Positions 12,640 through 23,410 of a stretch of 64,000 bases of DNA are shown one piece after another; the stretch's first letter is position 1, and every line of letters starts with the position of its first letter. Both the position numbers and the translations under genes were made by a program. Source of the stretch: Isoetes taiwanensis. Its lineage: Eukaryota; Streptophyta; Lycopodiopsida; Isoetales; Isoetaceae. The notes below the pieces were generated by a model. That model was not told where the DNA came from. It searched no databases and saw nothing but the letters and a program-made list of their open reading frames with translations. Location: assembly GCA_021234155.1 (NCBI GenBank), contig JAJEKV010000216.1:372001-436000 (forward strand), in the 5' to 3' direction.

Positions 12640-14249
12640 TGGGCTTCCCCTTGAGTATTTCAACCACGTCCTCTTCCTTCTTTTTACATTTTTGCTTTGT
12701 ACCTCCTCTTGTTGGTCTTCTAAACCTGCTGGCTGCACATTTCCATCAACAACAACATTAGGGTCAGTTGGCAATTGTTCATTATTTATATCATCTTCCT
12801 CTTCCCAGTCAACTGTATTTGCTTTGGTACAATCTTTTCTTCTTGAATATTTGGTACTTCCTCAATCCTGTATTTATCTGTTTGACCTTGATTATTGATC
12901 CCTGGTAATATCTTGTAATATTGTTCTTCATCAAATATTACATCCCTGCTAATTAGAATTTTCCTTTTGCTTGGATCATAAACCCTGTATGCTTTTGATT
13001 CTTGATCATATCCAACCAAATATGTGATATAAGCTTTGTCATCAAGCTTCTTCCTCAACTCATCAGGGACATGAGCAAATGCCAGACATCCATAGGCTTT
13101 AAGCCTTTCATAGTCTGGTGTTTTGTTAGCCCATAATGTAACAGGAATTTCTCCTTTAATGCTTATGGATGGCAACCGGTTTTGCACATACACTTCCGCT
13201 TTATGACTTCTTCCCAAAGGAAGTTTGGCAAACCAGAGTATTTAAGCATGCTCCTTACTGCATTGAGAATAGTCCTATTTTTCCTTTCAGCAATCCCATT
13301 TTGCTGAGGTGAGAACCTGCATGTCAGTTGCCTCTTGATGCCATGTATATTGCAATAATGTTTGAACTCATTAGACATAAACTCTCCTCCCCTATCTGAC
13401 CTTAAGCATTTGATTTTTCTCCCTGTTTCAACTTGCACCTCATTTGCAAACTTTTTGAATGCTTCCAATGCTAGATCCTTTGTGCTTAGGCAGTAAACTC
13501 TAGTCATTCTACTATAGTCATCAATAAAGATCATAAAATACCTCTTTCCGTAAATCTTTGGTAACATTCAAAGGCCCACACAAATCCGTGTGTATCGGAT
13601 CCAACTTATTTCTTGCCCTTTTTTCTGATTTTTTGAAAGGGAGTTTACTATGCTTCCCTAAATGCAGCCAACACATTTAAGTTTCTCATTATCTTGAGTT
13701 GTGCCTTTGATCAGCCCCTTCTTGATCATGAGTTTGATGATCTTAGAATTTACATGACACATTCTCTCATGCCATGTTTTAGTACTTGTACATGTTACAA
13801 GATTAACACTTGGAACATAATGATTAAAATTTAAACCAAACAAGTTGCCAACTCTTTTACCAACAAACTTGAGTTTATTATTGACAAACACTTTACATTC
13901 CAATCTCTCAAAGAGAACTTTATACCCAAGATCAACTAACTGGCACACTAAAATCAGGTTTCTAACTAAACGGTACACAAAGCACATTTTCTAACTTGAT
14001 GACCTTCCTTCAAGATCAAAAAAGTTCGAGCATTCTCAGTATCTTTGATTTCTTGCAAATCACCATTTCCTAGTTGCACATGTCCCCTTTTTACTTTCTT
14101 GCAATCTTTAAGCAACTTTGCGGATGATGTCACTGTCCTCTCAAACTCTGAATCTATAATTATCATATTATCATCATTATCATGCATTAAATGACATAAT
14201 TTAGCACAACTAACCTCATCATCTTCATTTTGCTCGTCCTCCTCACTTC
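12640..14249 (-). pseudogene. Copia pol, protease and integrase part (5' half of element)
   Basis: Read on the minus strand, this follows gag. First comes a protease-like segment (about 14190-14010; IIIDSEFERTVTSS, then KKVKRGHVQLGNGDLQEIKD). The catalytic D-S-G is replaced by D-S-E. Next is the pre-integrase zinc region (13987-13658; TWHERMCHVNSKIIKLM). The integrase core (13567-13163) carries FIDDYSR, LRSDRGGEF and QNGIAERKNR, giving the D,D-35-E triad. Its C-terminal part (13217-12786) has LKAYGCLAFAHVP and the VGYDQESKAYRVYDP block, followed by an acidic linker to about 12640. Frame changes separate the blocks, so this is inactive. It ends just before the position where reverse transcriptase should begin; a reverse transcriptase half of the same family lies on the opposite strand at 18485. 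Confidence 0.9.
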
Positions 14250-15270
14250 GAGTCTCCTGTGTTAAATTTAATGTTGGATTATCTTTGGAACTTCCCTTTC
14301 CCTTTTGTACAAATGTCCCTGCCTCTGCCCTGTTTTTACCTTTAGAATTTCGCTCCTTTGGTTGGGACGGCTTTGAAGCAAAGTGTCCTTTACCATCACA
14401 ATTGTAGCATATGATTTCCTTCCCTTTTTTGGACATTCAGGCTTTAAATGGCCATAAGCATTGCAATTATAACAAGGACTTTGTCTCTGCCAGCCTTGCC
14501 AAATCCTCTCTTTTCCTTATGTTTGCCTGCATAAAATACTTCAAAGAAATTTTGCTCATCTTCATCTTGGCCAAACCGCCTCTGTTCAAACTTAGTTCGT
14601 ATCATTTGTATAGCATGTTCCTTGGTCCTAGCAATATTCCTTAGCGGTGGTAGCCAAGTAAGCATTGTGTGACACAGCTCTAGAAATAGCTAGCAATTGG
14701 TATTGCTCATCTAATATAAACCCTGCTCCTTCTAGGTCTGCTACTATAGAATCAAACTTCTCAAAAAATTCAGTTATATTGTCTTTTTCATGTAGCTTTA
14801 GCTTCCTCAACTGTTTCTCTAACACATCTATCGGGATGATGTTTTAGCTTCATAAGTTTTTACCATGTATGACCACATTTCACTAGGACTTAGTCCCTCT
14901 CGAGCTTGAGCTTAATAACTGGTCCAACTTTGCAACAAATGATAGCTTGAGCCTCTTTGATTTTAATTACCTCATTTGTTGACATACTTGAAGTGATCAG
15001 AGGGCCCCCGTGCACTTTCTACTAGCCAGCCTATGCCGACTTCACCACTTCCACCAATGGAATCACTGTGCTTGAGCTCGAACTGGCTCCATTAGTTGAC
15101 CCTGCACCAGTACTAGTACTAGATCTCCTACTTGCTTTAGGATCAACTAAATACCACAGATTCTCAAATTCCAGGACTTCACGGATACTTTGTTTCCAGA
15201 CTTGGAAACCACTTTCCCCTTTGAACACCTCAATGGCATTAAGCAGATTTGCTCCAAATCTGCTAGACAT
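14250..15270 (-). pseudogene. Copia gag with two zinc knuckles (5' half of element)
   Basis: The likely start is the Met at 15270 (MSSRFGANLLNAIEVFKGES), just inside the primer-binding site. It has the Copia gag pattern of LEFENLWYLVDPKAS, then LRKLKLHEKDNITEFFEKFD. Two tandem CCHC knuckles lie near 14480-14376: an intact CYNCNAYGHLKPEC, and CYNCDGKGHFASKP, in which the last Cys is replaced by Pro. At least two frame changes interrupt the gene. In an active element this nucleocapsid protein would package the RNA genome. Confidence 0.85.
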
Positions 15271-15293
15271 GATTGATTTCCCTTGGATCTGTA

Positions 15294-15305
15294 GCTCTGA
15301 TACCA
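15294..15305 (-). other. Copia primer-binding site (initiator tRNA-Met type)
   Basis: The minus strand reads TGGTATCAGAGC one base inside the LTR edge. This is the classical plant Copia PBS complementary to the 3' end of initiator tRNA-Met. Confidence 0.9.
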
Positions 15306-15306
15306 A

Positions 15307-16019
15307 TGAAGAATTTAAAGCAATCACAAGTTAATTCAATAACTTGATAATATATTCAAACATGCAATGAACTAGACAAGTTCAAGATTTACTCATGCAA
15401 TTTCTCAACCTTATGCATTCACAAATCCTTCAAGCAATTAAGTTACACTTTCAATGACTTAGTAATTCCAATAGTCATTCTACCATTCAAACTTAATTTA
15501 TCTTCAAACCATTAAAGAATTGCTTTCTGATGTTTTAAGCGTAGCTAAGGTCATTGACCATGTTTGACCCGTCCAAGTACTCACCTTCGATCAATCAGAT
15601 CTTCATATCTGTTCACTGTGAATAGCGTTAGAAATACCCAGATATATTTCCTATGCACCTTCAATTTGTTTATAGCTCCAGATCCTTTGTTAGTTTAATC
15701 GCCGAGCTTTCCTATTGTGAAGTTTCGATCCTGAAACTTTGAATAGAGTTTTCCCCTCAACCTTTATATTCGTGTCAACATCCGTGTCCTTTACTAAAAA
15801 TATCTTTTGCTCCTTCAACCATAGATAAGTTTAATATTTCGATCCCAATGGTTTTTCAAACTTAACCACTAAGGTTATCCACCTTAAGCCATAAGTATAA
15901 ACCTTAGGCTATCAATCTTAAAATCTTTTTATGCATCAAGTCTCAATATCGACTTTGTGTTCAACATCATTTGTATATGTAATCGCACTGGATGTGATTA
16001 CAACATGATAAATTCAACA
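15307..16019 (-). repeat. 5' LTR of the split Copia element (713 bp)
   Basis: On the minus strand it begins TGTTGAATTTATCATGTTGT at 16019 and ends TTCTTCA at 15307, with TG...CA termini. It matches the plus-strand LTR at 19903-20754 almost throughout; I estimate well over 90% identity apart from an insertion in the latter. Confidence 0.9.
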
Positions 16020-16552
16020 CCCACTACTCACCATTATAGTTACGTAATTTCGAAGACTCAAATCCTAAAAGTGGTATCACCCTGTTACAATGCCAACTAT
16101 GTGGAAGGCCTTCTGTTAAGGCTTTATTAAATTTGCAAACCAACATAGACAAAATTACAGTGTTGTTTTGATCATGAGATTATTGTTTCACGTTTAATAT
16201 TATTCAAACTTTGTCCTAGTGGTTGGTTTTCTAGTTTTGATTATAAGGATATTTTAGAAGTTGGAATGACGATATAGCATGCTTTGCAATGCCCAATTTT
16301 GTATAACAATGGTTTTCATATTTTGATAATGCCACACTAGCAATGCGTTTTCAAACTTGGATAACTTAAGACAAGAATGCATCTATAGAATTGAGATACG
16401 TCATACACAAAACATAGAAAACCTTTATTATAAGGCGATGAGTTTATATGTCATTCAACTTGCTTCTTTGTGGAAAAATCATTGATTAAGTCATGCCTCA
16501 ATGACTAGGAACAAGATCACATCAAGGAAGCAAGAGAAAGAGATGGAAGTAC

Positions 16553-16735
16553 AAGATAAACAATCTTTGGTCTAATAATCTGATCCCCCATCTATGATGT
16601 GTATTAGTTCCAATTTATCCATGTATATTACAATGAAGCATTACTTGTTGTACTTGTTCAAGCTTTATGGCATTGCAAGATAAACAGACCTTGGTCTAAT
16701 AATTGTTTCCTCCATCTATGGTTTGTTTATCCAAA
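16553..16735 (+). repeat. Two-copy repeat, about 123-bp spacing
   Basis: AAGATAAACA..CTTTGGTCTAATAAT, then CCATCTATG, occurs at about 16553 and again in diverged form at about 16676, separated by unrelated sequence. Confidence 0.5.
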
Positions 16736-17285
16736 CGGACATAATGTTCTACTAAGTAGGCATTGGATTTTTGAATGTGTTAATAGTGGATCCAACCCCA
16801 CACATTCAAATAAATATTCAATATGTTTTGAATAAGGACTAGCAAATCTGGTTGCCGGATTCTTGTGCATATAAATCTGGTTGTATTGTAAGGAACGATG
16901 AAGTCGTAATTGTACTTACAAAACTTGTAGCAAAGATTTTGATGCTTGGTATATGCATTTGTAGATGGAAAACTGAACTTTGAATTTATGTATTGAAATA
17001 ACAAAAAGCATTTTCTCTAAAAACTTCAAAGCTCAAAGTCATGAGCGGTTGAGGTTTTATATTTCAAAGAGAGGCAATAGATGATATATGGAGCAAATGT
17101 TCATATAGACTACCTTGAGGTATATCCCATTGGATGTATATTGCATAATTTAGACAAATTGCATCGCAAGCAAGCAGTAAGCAATCCTTGTTTATCGTAG
17201 AATTTTTATTGATTAATTCTTTGATACCTAGCTTGTTTAGAGAGCCCTTTCTCAAGGTAGTGTAGATGGCAAAACAAAGCAGATT

Positions 17286-17335
17286 GGTAAACATATGGAC
17301 ACATAGAAATGGTAAACATATGGACACATAGAAAT
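17286..17335 (+). repeat. Perfect 25-bp tandem duplication
   Basis: A 25-base unit starting GGTAAACATATGGACAC is present twice without change, head to tail. This is a recent slippage-type duplication. Confidence 0.85.
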
Positions 17336-17431
17336 TCAAATGCTCAAGCTAATTCTTTGTAAATGAAATAATGGTATGACTCTTTAATAATGATTCTAAT
17401 TGCTTTAAATGTAATAATGGCATGACGCTAT

Positions 17432-17965
17432 AATCGCATCGATCAAGAGACATCGGATCGCCATTCTAGAATGGGGCGAGCATGCATGTCGTGCATGCAT
17501 CGCGGCGGTGCATGCCCGTTTTTAGTTGGGAGTTCGCTATTTAGCGTTTACGCATCCATGTCTCATCGGGCTTCCTCTTCTCTCAGTACCTTATTCTCTT
17601 TGAATTGTTTCGAGGCGGGGAGGGGCTTCTTCCTGTAGGGTTTAGCCAATTGGCGTTTCTTTCATGCTATCCTTTTAGGCCTTTGGCCTCGTCCTGTGAC
17701 CTTCATCCTCGATCTTAGTTTGTAAGGAAGTTCTCACGGTAGTCAGGCGGTTTGTTGATTTCTTGCGAGTCCCATTCTAGAATCGCATCGATCCGGAGAC
17801 ATCGGATCGCAATTCTAGAATGGGGCGAGCATGCATGTCGTGCATGCATCTTGAAGCCCGGTGCATGCGTTTTAGTTGGGAGTTAAGCTATTTCAGGTAG
17901 CGTTTACGCATCCATGTCTCGCCGGGCTTCCTCTTCTCTCAGCCAGATACCTTATTCTCTTTGAA
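17432..17965 (+). repeat. Two copies of a 175-bp unit with CATGCATG palindromes
   Basis: Units at 17432-17604 and 17781-17965 share AATCGCATCGAT, ACATCGGATCG, TTCTAGAATGGGGCGAGC, the inverted repeat GCATGCATGTCGTGCATGCA, GCGTTTACGCATCCATGTCT and TACCTTATTCTCTTTGAA. The linker between them ends GGTTTGTTGATTTCTTGCGA, then GTCCCATTCTAGAAT, and that phrase recurs at 18438-18479, right where the Copia 3' half begins. This is probably the repeated edge of another mobile element. Confidence 0.65.
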
Positions 17966-18484
17966 CCCACCCTCCCCTTCTTTGTTTATTGTATTTTGTA
18001 CAAGTTTCATTTTATCATGTTTTTCTTCCACCCAACGGGTGATGCTTTTTTCCACCCTGGGTGATGCTATTCTCCTGGTATGTTTGTGTTGTCTCGTTTG
18101 TTGTGTTGGTGATGTGCAGTGCGGATTGGCTTAGCGGCATCTGTTTCGACTTCTCCATGCGGGGGTTTTGGGAGCGATTCTATGCCTTACGTTTGTCTAA
18201 GCCCCTTGCGAGGAAGGTTTATCACTAGGTTTTTCCTCGAAAACCCGAAAGGGTGGGGTTTTTAATCCCGTTGATAAGCTTTCTACAGTACATCAACCAC
18301 TCATCTATTAGCATTGTATTTTTTGGGGTCCAAATGATATAATTGGATTTTCCCTTTATTTTTTCGTGGGTAGTTCGTGATGTGCGGCTACCCATATCAC
18401 CATTATAGAAAATCTGCTGAGATGAATGAGAAGCCTATCTAGCGGTTTGTTGGTTTCTTGCGAGTCCCATTCTAGAATAATGAT

Positions 18485-19902
18485 GTTTGCATCTAGATGA
18501 CAATAACTTGGCCAAGAACTTCCTGCACAAGGCAAGGCTGGTAGCTCAGGGATTTACCCAGAGATATGGGCAAGATTATGAAGAAACATTTTCTCCTCTT
18601 GTAAAAATGAATAGCATAAGAATGCTATTGTCAATTGCAAATGCAGCAGACTTGGAAGTGCATCATATGGATGTGACTACAGCTTTCCTGAATGCAAATT
18701 TAGAAGAAGAAATCTATATGAAAATACCTCCAGGGTTTGAAAAAGAGAATGGGAAAGTATGGAAATTAAAAAAGGTTGTCTATGGTCTCAAACAATCCCC
18801 AAGGGAATGGTATAGGTGTATAGACTCTTTTCTTAGGGAACAGGGCTTTGGCAAATTACAAAATGATGGCAATATTTACAAATTCCATAGAGGAGCTGAA
18901 TGGTGCATAATAGTTCTCTATGTAGATGACAACATAATGGTAGCTAATGGCATTGATATTTTAGAACATTGCAAGAACATTCTGAAAAGCAAGTTCAAAA
19001 TGTCAGATCTTGGTGAGTTGAAGAAATTTCTGGGCATAGAAGTACATAGAAATAGAGAGAGCAAAATTCTAACATTGACTCAAAGAGGGCAGATTGAAGG
19101 AATGCTAAAAAAGTTCAAAATGACTGAATGTAATATCAACAAAACTCCAATAGTACCAGGCTGCAAAATTTCAGCAAAAATGTGTCCAAAGACAGATGCA
19201 GAACGAGAAGAAATGAGCAATGTACCTTATATGTCATTAATTGGTTGTTTGTCCTATGTGGCAAATTGTACTAGGCCAGATATTTCTTATGTGGTGAATA
19301 TGCTAAGCAGGTACAACAATGACCCGAAAGGAGCAATGGATGGCAGCTAAACGTGTGTTAAGGTACTTAAAAGGTACAATGAATCATGGAGTTAGCTATG
19401 TTCAGAAAATTTACAATTGCATGCTTATTGTGATCTTTGATTGGAGAGGAGACCTAGATCACGAGGAAATCCATCCGGATATTTAACATTCTTGGGAGGA
19501 GCTCCCCGTTAGTTGGAAATGTAAAAAGCAAAATGCTACAAACCATGTCAAGTGCCGAATTTGAATATGCCTCAAATTACTTAGCTACCAAAGAAGTAAT
19601 ATGGGAAAGAAGATTGTTGATAGAACTTGGTTATGATCAAAATAAAAGCTCTTGAGTTGTCTTTGTGTGATACAAAATTTCGCATAGCAATGACGAAAGA
19701 TCCAGTGTTTCATGAAAGATCTAAGCACATAGAACTTGAACTTCATTTTATCAGAGAAATAGTTGGAAAGGATATAATTAAATTGGTGTATGTTAACACT
19801 GCCAAGCAACTAGCAGACCTGCTCACAAAACCTCTGGCAGAGAAAAGATTTACAGAATTGAAGTGCATGATACAATGTGTGGATTACAACATGAAGGGGG
19901 AA
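18485..19902 (+). pseudogene. Copia reverse transcriptase and RNase H (3' half of element)
   Basis: The frame 18487-19350 carries the Copia RT blocks KARLVAQGFTQRYGQDYEET, MDVTTAFLNANLEEEIYMKI, GLKQSPREWY and the catalytic YVDDN (about 18919). Next come DLGELKKFLGIEV and PYMSLIGCLSYVANCTRPDI. After 19350 the RNase H part is frameshifted but readable, ending FHERSKHIELELHFIRE and ADLLTKPLAEKRFTELK at 19908. The N-terminal RT segment (the KWVFK region) is missing and the homology begins abruptly near 18485. It is inactive because of the truncation and frame breaks. It belongs to the same family as the minus-strand half at 12640-16019. Confidence 0.92.
19891..19902 (+). other. Polypurine tract of the Copia 3' half
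   Basis: ATGAAGGGGGAA lies immediately before the TGTTGAAT start of the LTR, the expected site for plus-strand priming. Confidence 0.75.
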
Positions 19903-20754
19903 TGTTGAATTTATCATGTTGTAATCACATCCAGGTGCAGTTACATATATAGTGATGTTGAACACAAAGTCAGATATTGAGACTTGATGCATAAAAGATT
20001 TTAAGATTGATAGCCTAAGGTTTATACTTATGGCTTAAGGTGGATAACCTTAGTGGTTAAGTTTGAAAAACCATTGGGATCGAAATATTAAACTTATCTA
20101 TGGTTGAAGGAATAGAATAGAATAGAATAGTTTTTTTAACGTCCACGGAGACCAATAGGTCATGGGACCCATACAATGGGCTAGTACAATCATTACTACT
20201 AGGATTAAAAAACCCCTGCCTCGAGAGGTTTTCAAGGGAAAAACCTTGAGCAGAAGATATTTTTAGTAAAGGACCTGGATGTTGACACGAATATAAAGGT
20301 TGAGGGGGAAAACTCTATTCAAAGTTTCAGATCGAAACTTCACAATAGGAAAGCTCGGCTGATTCGGCTTAACGGCCGGATCTGGAGCTATAAATAAATT
20401 GAAGATGCATAGGAAATATATCTGGGTATTTCTAACGCTATTTGCAATGAACGGATATGAAGATCTGATTGATCGAAGGTGAATACTTGGACGGGTCAAA
20501 CATGGTCAATGACCTTAGCTATAGTTAAAACACTGTAACAATTTTTTAATGGTTTGAAGATAAATTAAGTTTGAATGGTAGAATGACTATTGGAATTACT
20601 AAGTCATTGAAAGTGTAACTTAATTGCTTGAAGGATTTGTGAATGCATAAGGTTGAGAAATTGCATGAGTAAATCTTGAACTTGTCTAGTTCATTGCATG
20701 TTTGAATATATTATCAAGTTATTGAATTAACTTGTGATTGCTTTAAATTCTTGA
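19903..20754 (+). repeat. 3' LTR of the split Copia element (852 bp, with a nested insertion)
   Basis: It begins TGTTGAATTTATCATGTTGT and ends AAATTCTTGA, where the other LTR has TTCA. Apart from a 138-bp insertion (20112-20249) and scattered substitutions it matches the LTR at 15307-16019. The base run after its end is TTGGG; the run before the other LTR, in element sense, is GTGGG. Confidence 0.88.
20112..20249 (-). mobile_element. SINE-like element inserted in the Copia LTR
   Basis: This 138-bp run is absent from the sister LTR (15307-16019), so it is an insertion. On the minus strand it reads from an AAGGTTTTTCCC head, through GGGGTTTTTTAATCC (resembling a tRNA B box), then GGGTCCCATGACCTATTGGT, to a tail of repeated CTATT units. 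A related copy lies at 34715-34860 and fragments near 12357 and 18200. The tail of short tandem repeats and the shared body are typical of tRNA-type SINEs. The A box was not identified with confidence and no clear target-site duplication is seen. Confidence 0.6.
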
Positions 20755-20760
20755 TTGGGA

Positions 20761-22430
20761 TGACAAAATGGTATAGCAAAGAAATAGAAATGAAATTGAT
20801 GATTAAGCAGAAAGGAATAGCAAAACAAGCAAAAGAACAAGTAGGGTTCACTCAACAATAGACCACTTGGTAACGCAGAGGGTAATAATAGAACATACAC
20901 AATCACTAGAGAAAACAGTGTATTGTTGTTTTGTCGATTTCAAAAAGGCTTTTGATACAGTACCAAGGTATAAACTTTTGCAGAGGCTGAGAGAAATGGA
21001 TTTACCACATCAGCTATTAGTGGCTATAGCCAGATTATATAAAAAGTGGAAGCCAAGATAGGTCCTAAAGAAGGAGGAGTGGAATGTGATATAGGGGTGA
21101 AGCAAGGATGCCCACTTTCACCGAAAATCTTTGGCTTATACATAGATGCACTAGGGGAATTCATAAGGAGTAAAGTTGGGGATGAAGAAACCCCGATTAT
21201 TTCTGAGGCCAAAGTACCATGTATGCTCTATGCGGACGACCTAATCCTGTTGACCTTGAATAAGGATGGCCTAGATGAGCTTATGGCAATTCTGGAAGAA
21301 TTCTGCATGAAGACAGGTGTGACAGTTAACATTGAGAAAACAAAGATAGTTAGTTTTGGAAAAATAGACAATGGGAAAAAGAGGTCATATACATGGGGTA
21401 GAGAATCCAAAAAGTAGATGAGTACAAATACTTGGGTTAAAAGCGTTGATAAAAAGGATGTGGAAGCGAGGGGTTTGGAATAGAGATGGCGGTAGCAATA
21501 AAAAACTATTATGGAATGCAGTCAATCTGCATGCAACAGAACATAACGGACTGGGGGGTAAAAAGGGTATGTTCAATATAACAGTGGCCCCAGCTATGTT
21601 GTATGGAATAGAAGTGTGGGGAGGAAGCACTACAACGGGGAAGTTGGAACAAAGGGAGGGCCTAATAAAACACTTCCAATGCAGGGAACTAGGAATAAAC
21701 AAATCAATGCCGGCGATAATAGCATTGTATGAGACATGGATAACACCATTTGAAGTGGAGGGTCTCGATAGGACAATAGCGTATTTGAGTAGAAATATGG
21801 CGTATAGGTCAAAGGTGAAGCTAGTAAGGCAGACGATTGAGACTTCGATCGGGATGGCCAGAGAAGGTAAAGGAGGGTGGGTGTCCCATATGGGCAGATA
21901 GGCTGGGATGTGATCTTTGGAGGGATGTGGAAAATAAGCTGTCAAATGGGGACAAGGGGAACCTGCAAAAAAAGCTACTTCAGGTATGGATAGAAAAACA
22001 ACTGGATATAGAACTAGGAATGTATTTATTAATGATGAATCCAGAGAAGAGTATTGAACATGACATATACACAGATAGTAACCAGTCAAAGGCAACGAGA
22101 ATCACATTGTGCAGATTCAGAACAGGTAACCATGAACTATGGATTGAGAGAGGAAGATGGCAGCGGCTGATAGTGCGAAGAGAGGACAGATTATGCCAGC
22201 CTTGTGACCTGCAAGAGATCGAAGACGAGGAACATGTATGGAGCAAATGTCCAACATGTGAAGCGATAAGAACCAAATGGGCCAATGTAAATTGGGGGAT
22301 TCTAGTGGGAAAAGCAATGAGAGAGGTAGCCTCAGCAGAGGACACAGCCAAAGCAGTGAAACAGATTCTAAATGAACATGATAGATCTGTAGCGCAACAA
22401 AATTGCGGGACGCCACCAAAGGGATGATAT
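20761..22430 (+). pseudogene. LINE (non-LTR) reverse transcriptase relic, plus strand
   Basis: A 5'-truncated LINE ORF2. RT blocks appear in order: a degenerate QVGFTQQ..TTW near 20845, CCFVDFKKAFDTVPR (about 20930), VKQGCPLSPKIFGLYIDALG (about 21100), the catalytic YADD (21229) and TGVTVNIEKTKIVSFG. After a frame change near 21415 the C-terminal part continues with LNITVAP-type sequence (FNITVAPAMLYGIEVWGG, about 21570). It ends with a Cys-His cluster, CQPCDLQEIEDEEHVWSKCP (about 22200). Intact relatives nick target DNA and copy their own RNA there. Several frame changes and the lost 5' endonuclease region make this copy dead. No poly(A) end is visible. Confidence 0.88.
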
Positions 22431-22636
22431 GTCGGCACCCCCTTAAAGGTCTTAATATGGGTATCTGGGGCGTAGGAGAAAGCAATTTTTCTCAGGGACA
22501 AAAATTCGGGTTTTACTTTCACCATCCTCACGTGACTAAGACACTCACCACGAAAATGATTAAAATGATATAACGAGTCTTTTGAAGCTAAGCTCACACC
22601 TTGTACTCTAGTCATAGGACCTCCGGTCAAATGACG

Positions 22637-23410
22637 TTAAACATAAACGACACAACACAACACAATGCATATATTAAGCGCACGATGATCCGGTTGCGAG
22701 AAGGTGAGCTCTGTGGGCCCCATTGTCGACAAGCCGACTCTCCAACTGATCAATGTAAAGCCCAAACAATGTTGGAGAGAGAGGGTAGCGAACCCTGATA
22801 CTACTATCGAATGGTTGGCTTGTCGACTGCAACTGGCTTGGGCATCTCTCATATGGCATGTACACTGCATTCTGCAAATCTACAGGTACCCCCAGCTGTC
22901 ACAATCTTGCCCATAGCTTTTCCCGAGGCACAATGTCAAAGGCCTTCGCAAAGTCCACGAGGCAACAATATAGGTCTGGCTTTCTGGGCGTTCTGGCCTG
23001 TCTTCAACCAAGGTCTGCAGTGTGAGATGTGGTCAATGCTTGAGTGCCGGGGCCTGAATCCTACATGGATGAGGGCTCACACCTCTACTTCCCACCTTGA
23101 CCCATCAACATTTGCTCGAGAATCCGGTGTAGATTTTTAAAAACATCAACCGACCATGATTGTTCGATAATTGGTAGGCGATCGCGGGTCACCTGCCTAA
23201 TAGATGGGAACAACCTTCTTATTGGTCCATTGCGGTGGGAAGCCTTCTGTAAAGCCTTGTTGAACAAAGGCGGTCAAGACCGGTACTATGAATGGCCCCC
23301 GCCCACTTGAGCAATTACGCCCGCATACATACAATCCAGTGCGGCACTTTCCCATTGGCAAATTTTGTAAGCCTTTCTCCACGTCCGACTCTATGATTTC
23401 CACCACTTTG
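22637..23410 (-). pseudogene. Second LINE reverse transcriptase relic, minus strand
   Basis: On the minus strand the N-terminal RT region reads DVEKGLQNLPMGKCRTGLYV and GPFIVPVLTAFVQQGFTEGF, then PPQWTNKKVVPIY. After decayed sequence (HRILEQMLMGQ, DRLPIIEQSWSVDVF) it continues to PLSPTLFGLYIDQLESRLVD near 22760. The middle and the YADD box are lost. The clade differs from the plus-strand LINE next to it. Frameshifts are frequent, so it is a pseudogene. Confidence 0.75.

Larger units (their letters stand above)
16020..18484. other. Flank between the two Copia halves, repeat-rich, no gene
   Basis: No coding region is supported. The stretch holds several small duplications listed separately (16553-16735, 17286-17335, 17432-17965) and a fragment resembling the SINE-like family at about 18200-18285. 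If the Copia halves were one element, this DNA would be the original left flank, carried along in an inversion. Confidence 0.45.

Noticed and set aside
15068-15334. 88-codon plus-strand frame
   Set aside because: Antisense to Copia gag and the LTR edge.
21385-22095. 236-codon minus-strand frame
   Set aside because: Antisense of the LINE reverse transcriptase C-terminal region; LINE motifs are on the plus strand.
21980-22630. 216-codon minus-strand frame
   Set aside because: Antisense shadow of the LINE Cys-His region, with no motif of its own.
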